Part shown: positions 1 to 14,046 of the stretch, piece after piece
Numbering within the stretch: the first letter of the stretch is position 1
Layout: each line of letters opens with the position of its first letter
Source of the DNA: Motacilla alba alba
Taxonomy: Eukaryota; Chordata; Aves; Passeriformes; Motacillidae
Assembly (NCBI RefSeq): GCF_015832195.1
Contig: NC_052018.1
Location: 62,123,666 to 62,187,665, forward strand
Direction of reading: 5' to 3'
DNA length: 64,000 bases
Notes under the pieces: generated by a model
What the model saw: only the letters and a program-made list of their open reading frames with translations
The model's database searches: none
Told to the model about the DNA's origin: nothing
Translations under genes and position numbers: made by a program

Positions 1-3000
1 ATGCTACTGCTGGCTAATCAGTAATTTTCATATCACTCCTTACCAGTCTCTTAATTTCTGGGAAGAAAAGAGAGACATGCGGATCCATTATCTTGGAAGT
101 CTTAGATTTACTAAAGAATTTTCAAAACAGCTCCTTCAAATAGGCATTGATGTCGTGACAGTAATCACTTCAAAACCCCCAAACCAAGACCACCCCAAAA
201 CCACTGAATCATACACTGATTTATTTATCAAATCAATTTTCCCTCAAACCACAGATCAGGAATCACATGGCAGATTGTGATGTACAAGACCAAATACATG
301 CACAGGTAAAGATGTAATGTCATATTTTCTAAGTTTGAGGGGATGAATGAAATTTGTTTTTCTGGGTCTTTAGGCCTGGTCCTTTTCACTCACATTCTGC
401 CAAAATTTTATTCCTCTAAGGAGAAATTTCCTCTAGAAAACTTTCTCTTGTGGCTCATCATTATTTTAAGTAGTTGGCCAAAAGGAGAGGGTTGTTTTTT
501 TTCCAAATGTGGGTATTTTTTTCCAGCTAGTGGGAAACTCTGTGGGCTTGCAAGTACCTATCTCCATGGCAGAGTGCCTGAGGACCCTGGCACTGCTGGT
601 TATCCTAGTGCCACAGGCCCTGGAAATTCTCTTTGCTTCCCCATCAGGTCCAGCTGTGGGGTACCTGCATAATATGATGACTTTCATTAGTGTCTTCCCA
701 GAAGAAGACACTCTCCCAGAAGGAGATCTTTGGAAGCGAGGTCAAATAAATGTTCTGTGCACAAACGCACAGGTGGGTTTCGGTACTGGTAAATTGATCT
801 GTGTAGTAAAGTAACTATTCAAACTGACAATAATTAAAATTATTCCAAACAGATGAAAATCAATTTACATTACGTGTGAGCTTGCAAACCAGAAAAGGTC
901 GAAGATTTTATTATTTGGCTACTTTACAACCAATTTTTCAATCTGTCTACAGTCTTTTTAGCACAGTGGGCATTTTCCTTTCTTTTAGCATACTTATGTA
1001 ACCATAACCCTGAACCTGTCCAAAATTGTAATGTCAATGTTCAAAATGTGACAGACATCTGTTCTTAAAGAAGAAAATTGCTTGCAACTCTTTCTTTCAA
1101 TTTTTTGCAATCAGATCTTTGACTCCAGTTCAGATAGTGAGACTCTGTATTGTTTATTCTTTTAATATTGATTAATATATTTCTAGCAGTTCAAAATTTC
1201 CAAGTGAAAAGAATTATAGAAAGCTAATATGATGTGAAAATATGATGCAAAAGCAAATATTTATTAATAGAATTTTCCTATTTTCATATTTTAAAAATCC
1301 CAGCAGAACCAAATTATTGTAGGCTTTTAAATCCTCAGTCTGTTATTTTTCAGTTGAAAGAAATCTTAGCTCTGAGGACCTCTATGACACTCTTAAAAGC
1401 TAATCTCCTACGCAGTCAGTGGAAGAACATCAAATGCCTTCACCAACTCTGGATGAGTTTCCAAAAAATTTTACTAGGAAAAATATTGAATGCCAAATTC
1501 CTCTCTTGTGCCTTGGACCCTTTATATATCAGTAGGACATTTCAGAATAAACCTTTATTACTTTCCAACAGGGCTGGAAATCCATCGTGGCCTATACTAT
1601 AAAGCAGCACCTATGGTAATATTGAACTACGCAGAAGCTCAAATGATTAACCAGAAAGTTATTCATCTTTCTTGACTTTAGTTTAAGGATTATGTAATTT
1701 TAAGGATTTTATCTTTAAATTATCCTTGTTTGAAGATTACTTTTAAGGATTACTTTGGTGTAGATTGGTGAGATTTTTTACTGCATATTAGACCTATTGA
1801 ATCAGCCATATTCCATGGCAAACATAATTTCTAGAAACACACTCCCCTTGATTTTATTATCCAATTAATGTTAATTAATGTTAATTAATCAGTAGAATAT
1901 GAAGGACAATGCAGACAAAACAACACTGTTTGCCAGACAAAATTTAATACACAAGTCACTAGAAGATTTCTCTGTTTAGTGGTGGTACATAGGACAACTA
2001 ATAATTTAAAAAGCCAATATTTTAAAATAGAAGATTTTCTTATCAAAACTGGCATGGATTCCTGTGTCTGTTGATTCTTTAGACATTTACATAGAAAAGA
2101 ATATGTTGAGATAAACCAAGTCTAATTATGATATGACATTTTGTGACACTGTGACACCTCACAGTCAACTAAGATTGTGATTCAGAAACTAGTGTTTCTG
2201 TGTAACTTGAAGTCTGGCATTCAGGAATTCCAGAGTTGTGCAATCATACATGGAAATTTAGTTTATGACTGGGGGTACAAATTCCTTTGGTTTAGAATTA
2301 GTTTTCAATGTGTGATGCCTGGAACTGACAAGCCCACTCTAGATTAGAGATGTTTTCAACCCATCCTCATTTTAGAACAGATGTTCCAGGACTATTTATT
2401 GAAGAAGTAGGTCCTGTAATTTCTTCACCTGAAATACTTCTAATTATTTAAATCATGAAAACCTGCCATTTTATAAAAGCATCATCAAATAAAACAAACT
2501 TCAAGCTGTTATTTTCATCAATAATTCTGGTTTCTTATTATGCACTGCTTATCATATAACTTATGGCTGGCTAAAGTGGTCCAGATTCTCCAGGCCTAAA
2601 TAGCATCCAAAGAGTTTAAACTCTGGCACATCAGGACTATCTGGTTTTAAAGCTTATCCTATGTAAGGCAATGCATGGGATGTTTGTGTAAATGTCTGCA
2701 TCTTATCTCTGGAAGCTTACCAAAAGTTCTGTTTCTGCTTCACTGGAGAAGGAAAGCTGCAGACTGTGAACACTCCAGGTCAAAGATATCCATGCCCGTC
2801 ATACTTGCATATTTCCAACCTTTAACAGCACTGTGCAGGGTCAGTCTCATCTATCCATTGTGTGCTATGGTGCAGCGAAGGACAATTTCTCTCTTTAGCT
2901 AAAATCACAGCATTTCCTTCTTATTTTTGTTATCTTTTTGTTTTGTCATTCCTCTAAAAAGGAAAGAAATTACTCTTCATCACATGTGTGCTAAACCTAG

Positions 3001-6000
3001 CAATAAAAGTTATAACCCAAAATTTCTAACAAGTACCTATCATTATGATGATTATTAGAGTTGCATAGCTATGCATTGCTAGCAATAAGTATTTTTGCGG
3101 CTTTCCAGGAACTTGCTCCTCATTCAAGTTTTTTTTTTTTGCCATACGTTAGTGCACCATGCTTAATGATGTCTGGAACAATGAAGCATAGTGCAGTAAA
3201 ATAATAATGCTAAGTTCTCTCACAGATCAACCTCACATAATTTTAAAAGAAACTTTAGCCATTTAGGGACTGCAGAGTTAGGCTAACTATTTAATGAGCT
3301 CTGTTCCAAAGTCTGTCCTGATATCAGAAGCAATTCGGGTTTACGGTTGAGGATGCAAATAAATAGAAGGGAAATATTTTCCAGAGCCATTAAAAATAGT
3401 AGATAAGAAAAAAAAATACAGTGGGGAAATAGAGTGATTTTTAATCAAAGTATATTTTATCAAATTTTCTCAGCTTTCATGCTACTGCAATGAGCATGAA
3501 GTTATATGAATTACTTTAAAATGTCATTTTGAAAGCTGACTTAACTTCTGTAGTACATTGCTCACCAAATTTTTTCCTTATTATAAGGCATAACATAGGG
3601 TTAATTTGCTGCTGTCCATTGCAATGGTGATCATCACTGCTTGTGATTAAATATATATTGTAAGTAATTCATTGAAACATAAGAATTAGATAAGACATTC
3701 TGGAATATTGTAAATATTGTATTAAGTGTATGAATTTACTATCCAATGTCTTGGTGGACAATTTGAGAAGTGAGGTGGGGAACTGCATTTCATTTATAAA
3801 AGTACAAATATTGTGCAAGAAATTGTCATTGTGTTCTCATGACTCAAGTGGCACTGACATTTTTGTGGGGGATGCAGAAGGAATTAATCAAATTGTACAA
3901 CCTAGTCAGGATATGAGTGCTGGATAAATATAGACCATGGAAGTGGTGGTATGACATCATTGCTAGCGACATCTTGCATCACGAAAACCAAAGTCTAAAG
4001 AGGAACAGCAATTTTTCATCTTGCTTTCAGATGACATCAAAGGTCCACGGGAAATTTGTTTTCATTAGCATGTTCTTTACTGATGGCAGAAGGAAAAACA
4101 TTTCTTTTTCTAGAAAAGACAAACTTTTTTTTTAAGTACTGAATATCCTTAAGTTTTTTTAATTTGAAACTTGTTTGACATATGCTTTGCATTCTGATGC
4201 ATCAGAGACTTCAAAATCATTATATCACATCTTTTCATGCTTTCATTACAGTCCTGTCACACAGCCTTCCCTCCCTGCCCCTTAAGAAAGTTTTCCTTGC
4301 ATCTAACTGCAGCTGAGAGCTCAGCTCCAACATCAAGCATGAGGCAAAGCTTTCACTGGGACTCTATGGCCGTTACAGAGTTTGAAAGATGGTCATGGGA
4401 CCCTCAGTTTGTAAGTGAAAGCCTGAATATTATCTCAGCTCCCTGGCAGTCATTCCATTGGAGTGGATTTCCAGGAGAAGGCCTAGGGGAGTGGAGGTGA
4501 CAGTGGTAATACAGAGTGAGAAGAAAGCATGGACCAGACTGCTGATAGCAGCAGCAGAGTACATCTCTGTCCCTCCTCATTCCCTGTCAATCCTCAGCTC
4601 CCTGTGCTGAAACTAAACCAGTGGTCATGAGTGGAGCTGCAAGCCATGACAGTAGCCAGAGACTGAGAGAAGGCAAATGGAGCAAGGGAACAGATTTGAG
4701 AAAAAGAAAAAAGTATGGAGGCAGTGGCACATGAACCACTTTGACAGATTGGATAGGGAGGGTGTAGGATTAGATACAGAACCCTTGAACTACCCAGCCC
4801 GGGCCAACAGGAGGACAGCTCACAAGGAAGCTGAATTCAGATGAAGAAAAATGGTCTTCACTTTGTCCAAGCCAAGAGAACCTTGAAGAACAGCTTCATG
4901 TTTCCCATGTGCTTAAACCGCCAAACTGAATTTGCTTTTACTCATGGCCAGAAGTAGCCTTTTGTGGGCCTTAGGAGACCTGGGGATGGGTTGGGAGCTG
5001 GGAAGCTAAATATGACCAGGGATTTGGGAGCATGGCATTGCCCAGAGGCAGATATTTAGAGGTTGTGGTGGTAACTGGCAAAAGCTAAGGAAATGCAACA
5101 CGACAGACTGAGCCTCTGTTTTTTTCTATGCGTCTCACCTGTGCTCAGTGCTACCTGCAAATACTTCTTATCTTTTCTCAGAGGCAACTGAAAAAGATTT
5201 TTCATGGAAAAAGATTTTTAATGGTTTAGCATTTTCCTGCACAAAAACAGAGGCGTTCCTGATTTGTTCGTATCTAAAATTTTACTTTATATTTTGTTAT
5301 TAACTCTAAAAACACACTGTAGAAGAAGACAGTAATGTTTAGGATTCTAAGTCACAAAGAAGGGTTTGGTCCTTCAAATCAGCTAAATGCTGTTATACAG
5401 TCTAGCCTAAGCCTTTCTTTCCCTTCTCCAATGGTGTTTACTTCTCTTTTATGTGTAATGGGTAACAGAAATGGCACAAATATGTCTCCTTCCTGTCTAT
5501 TTTTCTCAATATTTTTCTTCAAGTTGGGTCCCTCAGTGTTTGAAAATTCTTTTCAGGGATGGAATTTTTCATGATGTACGTTGAACATGTAGCAAACATA
5601 TCTACAGCCCTACATTGAACTGTGAGGCATCAAAAAGAAAGATTTACTATCAAAGGGCTAAAGTTAATATTTTGCCATTTTGGCAAAAAAGAAGCTCTAC
5701 TTATGCAAATATTTAAATTGACCAAGCAATTACTTTTAATGTCTTTATTCCTATTCTCCTCTCAAAAATATTTGCTGGAAACTGGTAGTTTCATTTCACT
5801 CAAATAAGCACCAGATTCCTTCAGGGAAAAGACTGGCTCTAGGCAGATGCTCTGCTTAGCCAACTTCCTTTCTTTGGAGGGAAAAGAAAAAGATGTCAGC
5901 ACAAACACAAGTCTGTGATTGATGAGATGTTTTAGGGCATGGGGGAATATTTCCAAATTTAATATGTTTTTCCCTTTAATGATGAAGAAAATAGGTGGAT

Positions 6001-9000
6001 CCTGAAAGCTTATTTAACTTACATAAACTTACTTATTTGCTGGCCTGCTAAAGGCTAGACCTTGGCTGAGGATAAAGCAAATTAAAAAAAAAAATACTTC
6101 TTCTGTTGAGTTAGGGATATTTTACTTTTAACTTAGTTTTCAAAAGGCATTATTTGCATTAGTATAGAGATGGCCTTATAAATATGAAAAAGTGTGTGGG
6201 TAATGAGTCCTTGAACATAATGCATTTGGGGTTTTTTTGACCAGTTAGTGCAGCACAAAACTGACAGTTCCTGTGGGCAATGTCATCTCGGAGGCCGGTG
6301 GTCACCACAACTCAGTGGTGCCAGTGACCAACATCTTGAGTATTTTCTTAGAAAATCAGGATTAATTTTCTAAGAACAACTAAGCAATTTAACCAATCAT
6401 GATGGATGGTTTTAGTGAATAGGTCTCTCCTGTTAGACTTGTTTCTTTGTGATTAATAAGGTTTATTAGGAAAATGAATTTGAGCCTTGACAGCTGTCAC
6501 TCATGTCAGTTCAGATTTGTATAGATGAATTTATAACATTGTCATAGAAGAAACACATTTTTCCCTCAGAATTTACATGTGTACAGAAGGAAAAAATAAA
6601 GGATTTTATGTCAGCCCAGTACTGTTCTTTCTCATCTAGATAATCCTGTGAAGTCTTTCTCAGAGGACTTTCCCAATTCTTAATAAACTACCTCCTTTTC
6701 CAGGTATTTGACTGATTTATTTAACCATCTCTTAGGAAAATAATATTTTTAGGAGTTTTTTCCACTTGATTTGCTAAAAAATTACAGCTGTAAAACTATT
6801 GGGGTTTTGCCTACTCTTTTGTGTTTAAAATCTCATTCAAAGTGAAATCTTTTGGAAGCATCAAAAATTATTCCTCTACTGTATTTCCTGTCTGGCTTTT
6901 GATTTTATCTAAGTTCTCATTTTAATGGTGCAATAATTCTTATAGTACAGTTGATTTCATTGGGAAGAAGAAACAGAATAAAAAAATGTTTTCTTTGCTC
7001 TGCATGTCTAGTGAATGATCTTGATTTTCATCTTTCTCATTTTTATCTCACTTACAGACCTGTAAGGTTTCTTCTGTTTCATGACAGGAAAGTGTCCTAA
7101 GAGGGCACATAAGGGATGCTGCCTTGGCTCATGGCAGTTACAGGAAGGAGGAGGAATGAGGAGGAACCATGCTACCAGGAGCATCTGCATCTGTGACAAG
7201 TAGAGCTCCTAGTTTGTGCTGTAACTCTTAGAACACTCTGGGCAAGTGGTCTTTCAGCTGCTGAGTCTGTACTCCAAACACAGTTTCTTTGAGAACGGGC
7301 AAGGTTCAGCTCAAGCCTAAAGATCCCAAAGAGGATGGATTGTCTAAGTCTGAAAAGGCTTGATGTGTGAGACAGGACAGGTCACACGCTACTTCCAGTC
7401 AAGCCCTGGATCATTGTGCTTGACTTCCAGCTTATTACCTGGAGTCTCTTTGACTAACAGGAGAATAATTTCCTTACATGTGGTATCACTGGGAATAGGA
7501 TTTCCCGTTCTGCCAGTAACACCTTGCAGTCCCACCTTAGAAAGGATTGGTTTTATTCTTTGGTGTCTCTTGCAATCCAGAGTTGCCCCTTTCTTTTACA
7601 GAAGGGTGATCAGCAAAGGTGTCAGCAAATTGAAAAAGTCCTGTCAGTGGGCATGGTTTCAGTAAACCCCCTTGTTAAATATGGAGCTCTCCTTAGACAC
7701 TTCTCTGCAGCCAAAGACTTAAATATTCAAATAAATATATTTAATGACTGGATGGTTCTCTTCTTCACTGGTGTGAATTTTCCTTTACATGCCAGAGAGG
7801 TAACAGGAGAGCCAAGTGGCTTGAATCATGATTACCATGTTGCCAGTAAAAGGCAAGCTCTACGTTTTGATTGGCAAAAGCACTAAGGAACATACCAGCT
7901 GTGAATTATTTCTTCTCCCCAAGTAAGGGGGATTTCAGGGCAGTAAAAAATAAAGCCGAATTATCGTGGACTGGGGATGATAAGGAAGTTGAGGAAAACA
8001 CTAAAAAGAGCTGAGGAAAGTCCAGAAAAAGCTCCCCTGTGTTGTTCAAAATTATGCATTTTTTGTCATTTATAGTCAAGCTAGAGACTGCTCTACACAC
8101 ACCTCTGAGGAGGAGGGAGGGGATGAACCTGAATGAGGATAAAGACTCAGGAAAACCTGCATCCATTCTCCCAGCATAGCCAATATTAGATTTTCTAAAG
8201 AAGAGTGTGCATGTGGGGGAAAGTTGTGAATTAGCACTCTTAGTAAACTATGGAAAATCTTAGTTAAAGCATAGAAGCTGGAGCTAGAATGATCCTGTTC
8301 ATCCATCTAATTCAGACTTTTCACTCCAGGAGGGCTCTCTCATGATATTTCTAGTGACTCATCTAGCCTCACTTAAATTCATATATATGAGGCTATTACT
8401 TCCTCTTGCTTTTTAGTAATCATAATAATGGAAAGTGGGAATCCAGGCTTAATTGCTAAGAAATGGAAATTCATTGCATCTGAATGCATAGTTCAGCTCC
8501 AGCAGAATTCTCCCTTTTCCTTTGTCATTTAAAAATGAAGCGTTTTTTTCCTCCTGCTTCTCAAATGTCTTCATTTTTCAATATCTCTTACCTTAAATAC
8601 TCCATAAAACATGCCAAGATCATGGGTTTTTTTTCAGATAGGCTGTTGCATGACTCCTTCAGTACCCAATCAGCTGTGGGACACCTATGGGGCAGCACCA
8701 GTAGCAGACCTTGATGGGCACAGACTTCATTGACATTACAGATAATGCTGAGGCTAGAGTAGCAGCATGTGCAGATTATATATAGATTTTTAGGGGTGTG
8801 ATGCTAAATGGCTGGCTCTGCCTGGGGTACCTTGTAGCCACAAACAAAAAGCAATTAGATTAGAATAGAGATCATTAAACCCTTTTTCCCCTGATGCCAT
8901 GAGGTAACAGCCATGGGAGAGAAGGCTGGCCAGACATGGTGAGGGGCCCAGAGATGGACTGCTGCTGTGCAACCATTGCAGCCAGCTGCTTGCTGGGTGA

Positions 9001-12000
9001 TGTTGTCTGTGCACTGAGGCACAGCCTGAAGGAAGGGAGGATCCTAGAAAAAGACATGATGCCTTTTGCTTTCATTGGCTGGAGAATGCCTTAGACACAA
9101 ACAATAAGAAAGACCGTAAAAGCAGAAAACTCCACATATCTTTCAGGTCAGGCTACTATGCAAATCATAACAGAATGTCTTGGAGGTATTTCCATTTCAG
9201 GCTTTTGAGTGAAGAAGGACAGACTTCACAGATCACCAGGACTAGATACTGATGGTGCCATGAATTCTGAAGAATCTCAAACATAACATTACTAAACTAT
9301 TGCACATGGGAATATCGCGTAGTTTAAATCTTCTGAAATGCCAAAGAAAGGAAAGCTGACAAAGATAACTTCAGTCACTGAAGAGTGGTCTTGGAATGTG
9401 CAGACAAGCATGTCTAATTTTTCATTCTGGAAAATCAGTAAAAAAGCTTCAAACAGATATTTGATAATAAATACATTATTTTGATAATACATTACAAAAA
9501 GGAAAAGACAGTATGCATATTATCAAGGCAGTTATGCCTCACAGAGATGTCAGAGTCCTTAATAAGCAATATATGTGGATCCATGTAGTATATATGGACT
9601 TTCTACAAGCTTTCAAGCAAGATCATTAGCCAAGTTAAAAACCCCAAAAACTCTTAAAACTCCCTCCAACTAGGAAAGAAGGCCCTTTGGGGGAAATAAC
9701 TGCTAAAAGATAGAGAATGAAAACTTTTAGCAATGGAATGAGGTTACTAATGCAGCCCCATGACAGACACATTACTGCAGGCTGTACTGTTAAATATACC
9801 CATACAAGATTTGTGAGCTCAACAGAGGTGGTGAAGCCTGAAGGTGATTTGGGATGCTCAGGGGAAAGATGACAGTAGGAAACTGGAGTGTGATATCACA
9901 GTATGGGGCAACAGAGGAATAAAATTATAGATTAAATATAATGTAGATTATTGCACAGAGGGTATGGGGAGGAGGGGGATACCAGCACTCACTTCTGATA
10001 TGGCTTGTTTTATATTCTTTTTCCCAAAGTACCTGTACATATCTTCTGTCGGCCAGACAACAGATGGATGAATTGTCAGTCTGGCATTTTGTTGTGATTA
10101 GAAATTTTAATGGAAAAATTGGGAAGAGATGCAGAATTCATGAAGCCACTTTAAATGTTTTCTGCTTTCTTAATCCCTCTGCACTGGTGAATTTAATCTT
10201 AAAATGTTTGAACCATGGCTACTGTAATACTGACAATACATATAAACACAGGCCAATACATATAATTGTATCTTTCTCTTGTATCTTACTTAAGGCAATC
10301 AAAAAATCAGAGGAAACTCAGATATGTTGCAAAGGTAATAAGATTTGGAATAGAAGCATATATAAATACTTTAATGCTTCTGTTTTACATAAGACAAAAA
10401 AATAATGGTTTAAGTCTCTTTAGAATTCACTTCTGAACTTGTGAAACATAGGCGAAATATTATGTTTTGGACAAGAAATTAATTTTAATACTGGCGTGGC
10501 TAAATCTAGCATAAATGATTATATTTTATTTATGCAAATATGAAGCTTTAACCTTTTCTCTTAGTCTTTTTTTTTCCCTCACAGTACTCTAATGTGTTGC
10601 TCTACAGATGCTGTATTGCAGTTGTATTTATTATATTCCCTTGCTGCTTTAGGAAGTTCTTTTCTGTGTTTGAGGAAGATCAAGGTTCTCTGGAGGGCAA
10701 GAGTGAAAAACATAATCATCAGTGCCTTGTTCAGGGCCTCTCAGTCTGATGCTGTCAATTTGTCATACACCACACCACACCAAAGGTTGTGGCCTTTATA
10801 CATCAGCACTGATGGTGAAAGGAAAAGGGATGTGGGAGGGACCGACCACTCCAGGACCTCAGTCCTCACTCAGGGCTGTCTTCTAGAAAAACCCCAGCTT
10901 TCCCCTCCCCTCTGTAGTAGTCCCTCCACAGTGTTGGGTGGAAAGGTGACATCAAAGAGTCATATCTACCCTCAGAGACAGAGAATTTCTAGGTTCTCCC
11001 TAGACCACGCTCTGCATATGAAAAGCCACAGTAGAAGAGACACTGTTTACTCTGGCTGGCAGTACCATGAAGTGATGGTCACCTTCTCTCTCGTCTCTTT
11101 TATTTTTATAGGAGATTTTTATTTCTCCTCCATGCTCTTCCCATAAATAACATCCAGTTCTATACTGGAATGTGCTGCACATGTTTGAAAAGCATTATCA
11201 GGAGCTGAAGTGCTGCCAGCATTTTGCGATCCTTGGGTGACAGTGAGGGGAACCTGGTCTATTGCTGAAACAGAACCTCTGGAATGGGATGAAGAATAAA
11301 CCAGAAAATTGCTTCTGTCTGGTGAAATAGAAGAAAAAAATTCTATGGAAAGAATTCCCCTTTATAAACTGTAAATTTTACTTGTAGTCTATTGAGCCCA
11401 GATATGCATGTTCTTTCTATTACAGCTCATGAACTTACAACTGGAATTTGCTTTTTATAAAAGAATAAAAGAAGAAGAAAAGAAAAGATGCAGTGAGCAG
11501 CCCATAAAGCAGTTTTGGACTCTAAAATGATATTAAAATTGGAATTTTTAAACTTATGTAGGAGCATTACTGTGTTAAAATACCTGAAATGAGGTATTTT
11601 CCACATAGAAGTTAAACACAAAGAAACATCAGTAGTTTAGGGCAGGAAATTACAAATTGAAGCACTCAGTTTAAAAGGGATTATGGCTAATGCAAAATAG
11701 GCCTTTCACTTAGCACTTCTTTGCTATTCTGGCAACTAGGCACCAAGAGACAGTTACATTATTTGTGGCTATAAAATGCTATGAGCAATAAAGTCATGTT
11801 ACAGGACTATCAAACCAACAAATCAAACCTTGTGAGGAGTCTGCTTATACCAGTCAGACTTGCTCCTGCCCCAACAAATGTGATAGAGAAATGAAAATAA
11901 AAACAAACTCCCTAAAATGGGGGAAAGGTAGAGTGCCAAGGCCACAAATTATCTTCAGTTCTTCCAATTTTAGGTCTGCGCTTGATTGTTTTCTGAGTGA

Positions 12001-13558
12001 AGAAGGAACAGGTCCGGACTCCAGCAAGGAAAGTGCACACAGAGTCCTCAAAATCTGTTGAGAATCATTGGGTCCAAACAGGTAAACACAAAAGGAACCA
12101 CAGCTTTCCCAGGCTGGGATCCAGCACTGTCCCCACCCCCTTGACCTCCCAAGTAACCCATAAAAGAAAAGTAGCAAGTAGAGCGAGACAACCAAAGCCA
12201 AGGCAGAATTAGCAGAGAGGTAGAAATGGGTGTGTTTGCGGTCCTACAGCTGTGTTGGTTGCCCTGTGTAGGTGCAAACATATCAATGATCACATCACAT
12301 CACTGGAGCTTGTAGGGCTAATTTTGACCTAACCTGAGGTCTTATGACACTGCTGTTACACTGCAATCACTTTGGTGTGTTGCAAGACCGCAGTGAGACC
12401 CTAACTTAACTGCCTAAGGGCTTAAGGTTTTGAGAATATTTGCTACAAGTAGTTATAGACACTAGGAGAAGACCTCTTGCAGGAACAAACATTTTAGCCT
12501 GCAGCTGCATCAGTTATTGTTCAAGGCAAAGGGTTCAGGCTGTGCGAGGCAAAATGTGTTTCTTTGCAACAATTCATACCTTAATTCTTTAGAATTCTTA
12601 ACAGGACTGGGAAAGAAGCAGCATGTGAGATAAATGAAGTGGGAAAAAGATGTATGGGAAGAACCTGTGATTATTAACTGAAACAGTTCAGCATAGACTA
12701 ATTCCATCAGTATGACTATGCTGATTTATGCCAACTGAAGCTAAGATTGTTTGTTTGCTTGTCTTAATTGCATTTAAAAAGTAAAGCATTCATTTCTAAT
12801 CCTCATGTTTGCAGAGAAGTGCTTGAAAACATAAGAGCATCTAATTGTTCAAAGAAGCAGAATGCAATTAGACAACAACCTAGTGGTATTATTATTTAAT
12901 CTTGTGGTACTTAGAGAAAATTATTCCTATTTTTGATCAGACTATTTTGAGAATTTGATTGGAGTTTTGTATAATGGTAATTTCCCCTCATTTTTTTTGG
13001 TGAGTCTCTCAAACAGTGTCAAAAAGCAGTAAACATTACTTAAGGCAAGCAATCTTTAGTTTAAAAATTAGGCAAGTTTGACAGAATCAGATCTAGTGAA
13101 TGCAGTTAGCAAATTATGCTCTGCTTGTCTGAAGAAATTGATTGGTTGCATCCTGTACAGGTTCCTAGGAATTTTTGAGCCTACAATTTGCAAATATATT
13201 TCTCAGAATTTCACACCAAAATATTTGAAACCTCTTTTGACCTAATGACCAAAAAGAAAAGAACTGAAATGCATGACCACATTGAAATTTATTGCAAACT
13301 TTTAATTCTTTTGACGACGATGTTTATCCAAGCAATTTAAAGTTGTAGAATATGCTGGTTTGGCCATACTAGAGACTGAATTCTCCACTCACCAGCCAAA
13401 TACAGGGCAAAAAGAAGCGTGTACACTCACCCAAACCTTTTGTTACTTTTATGGCTTGTCTTAAGTATTCTGCCAATGTTCAGTGAGTTACTGCTTTTCC
13501 TGCTGAGTCAGACTACAGCAAATGTCTGTTTCCTATGGATGTGATTTTTCTGGGCTCC
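1..13558. other. Intergenic DNA, no gene recognised
   Basis: AT-rich sequence with only short chance frames. It holds TTAATTAATG repeats (about 1862-1892), a T run at 3129-3140 and a slightly GC-richer part at 4230-5130. The longest frame, 184 codons at 10592-11146 on the plus strand, has no recognisable domain. No tRNA, rRNA or splice-consistent coding exon was seen. Confidence 0.6.
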
Positions 13559-13710
13559 TGTCCTGGTTTCAGCTAGGGTAGAGTTAATTTCTTCTCGGTA
13601 GCCTGTTGCAGTAGCTGTGTTTTGAATTTGGAATGAGAATGGTGTTGATAACGACTACTAAGGAAGAGAACCAATTATTTTCTCATCCTGCTCAAAGAAT
13701 GTAAACCTGA
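13559..13710 (+). mobile_element. Diverged avian LTR fragment (probable)
   Basis: Starts TGTCCTGGTTTCAGCTAGGG and continues with TAGAGTTAATTTCTTCTCGG, a start that resembles a common bird retrovirus LTR. Similarity fades after about 150 bases and no 3' boundary or target duplication was found. Family not assigned; there is no coding sequence. Confidence 0.55.
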
Positions 13711-13966
13711 AAGAGGGTGAACTCAATGAAGAGCTTGGATGTGAGGTGGGGAGCACAGCAGCTTTGCTCTGCACCTCTGTGTACCATGCTGTCATGGGAA
13801 GCCTGTCTTCTGCACAGGTAGAGCAGTCTACCTGCTATGCTAAAAACCCCCAGACACTATGCAAATATAGAAGAACAGTCAGTGAAGTGGCAAAAATTGT
13901 TACAGATGAGCAATAACATCACAAAGACATCTAAAACTTATTTGCCTAATATTCTTAGAGAACTAA

Positions 13967-14046
13967 AAAAAAAAAAAAAAAAAAAAAAGAAAAAGAGAAA
14001 GAAAAAGAAAAAGAGAAAGAAAAAGAGAAAAAGAAAAAGAAAAGAC
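13967..14046. repeat. Poly(A) followed by GAAAAA-type purine tract
   Basis: About 23 consecutive A residues lead into repeats of GAAAAAGAGAAAGAAAAA type. The run gives an artificial Lys/Arg open frame. It could be an expanded retroposon tail or a simple microsatellite; no recognisable source gene precedes it. Confidence 0.85.

Noticed and set aside
10592..11146. 184-codon plus-strand open frame
   Set aside because: No domain, no homologue recognised and no splice context; best explained as chance in non-coding DNA.
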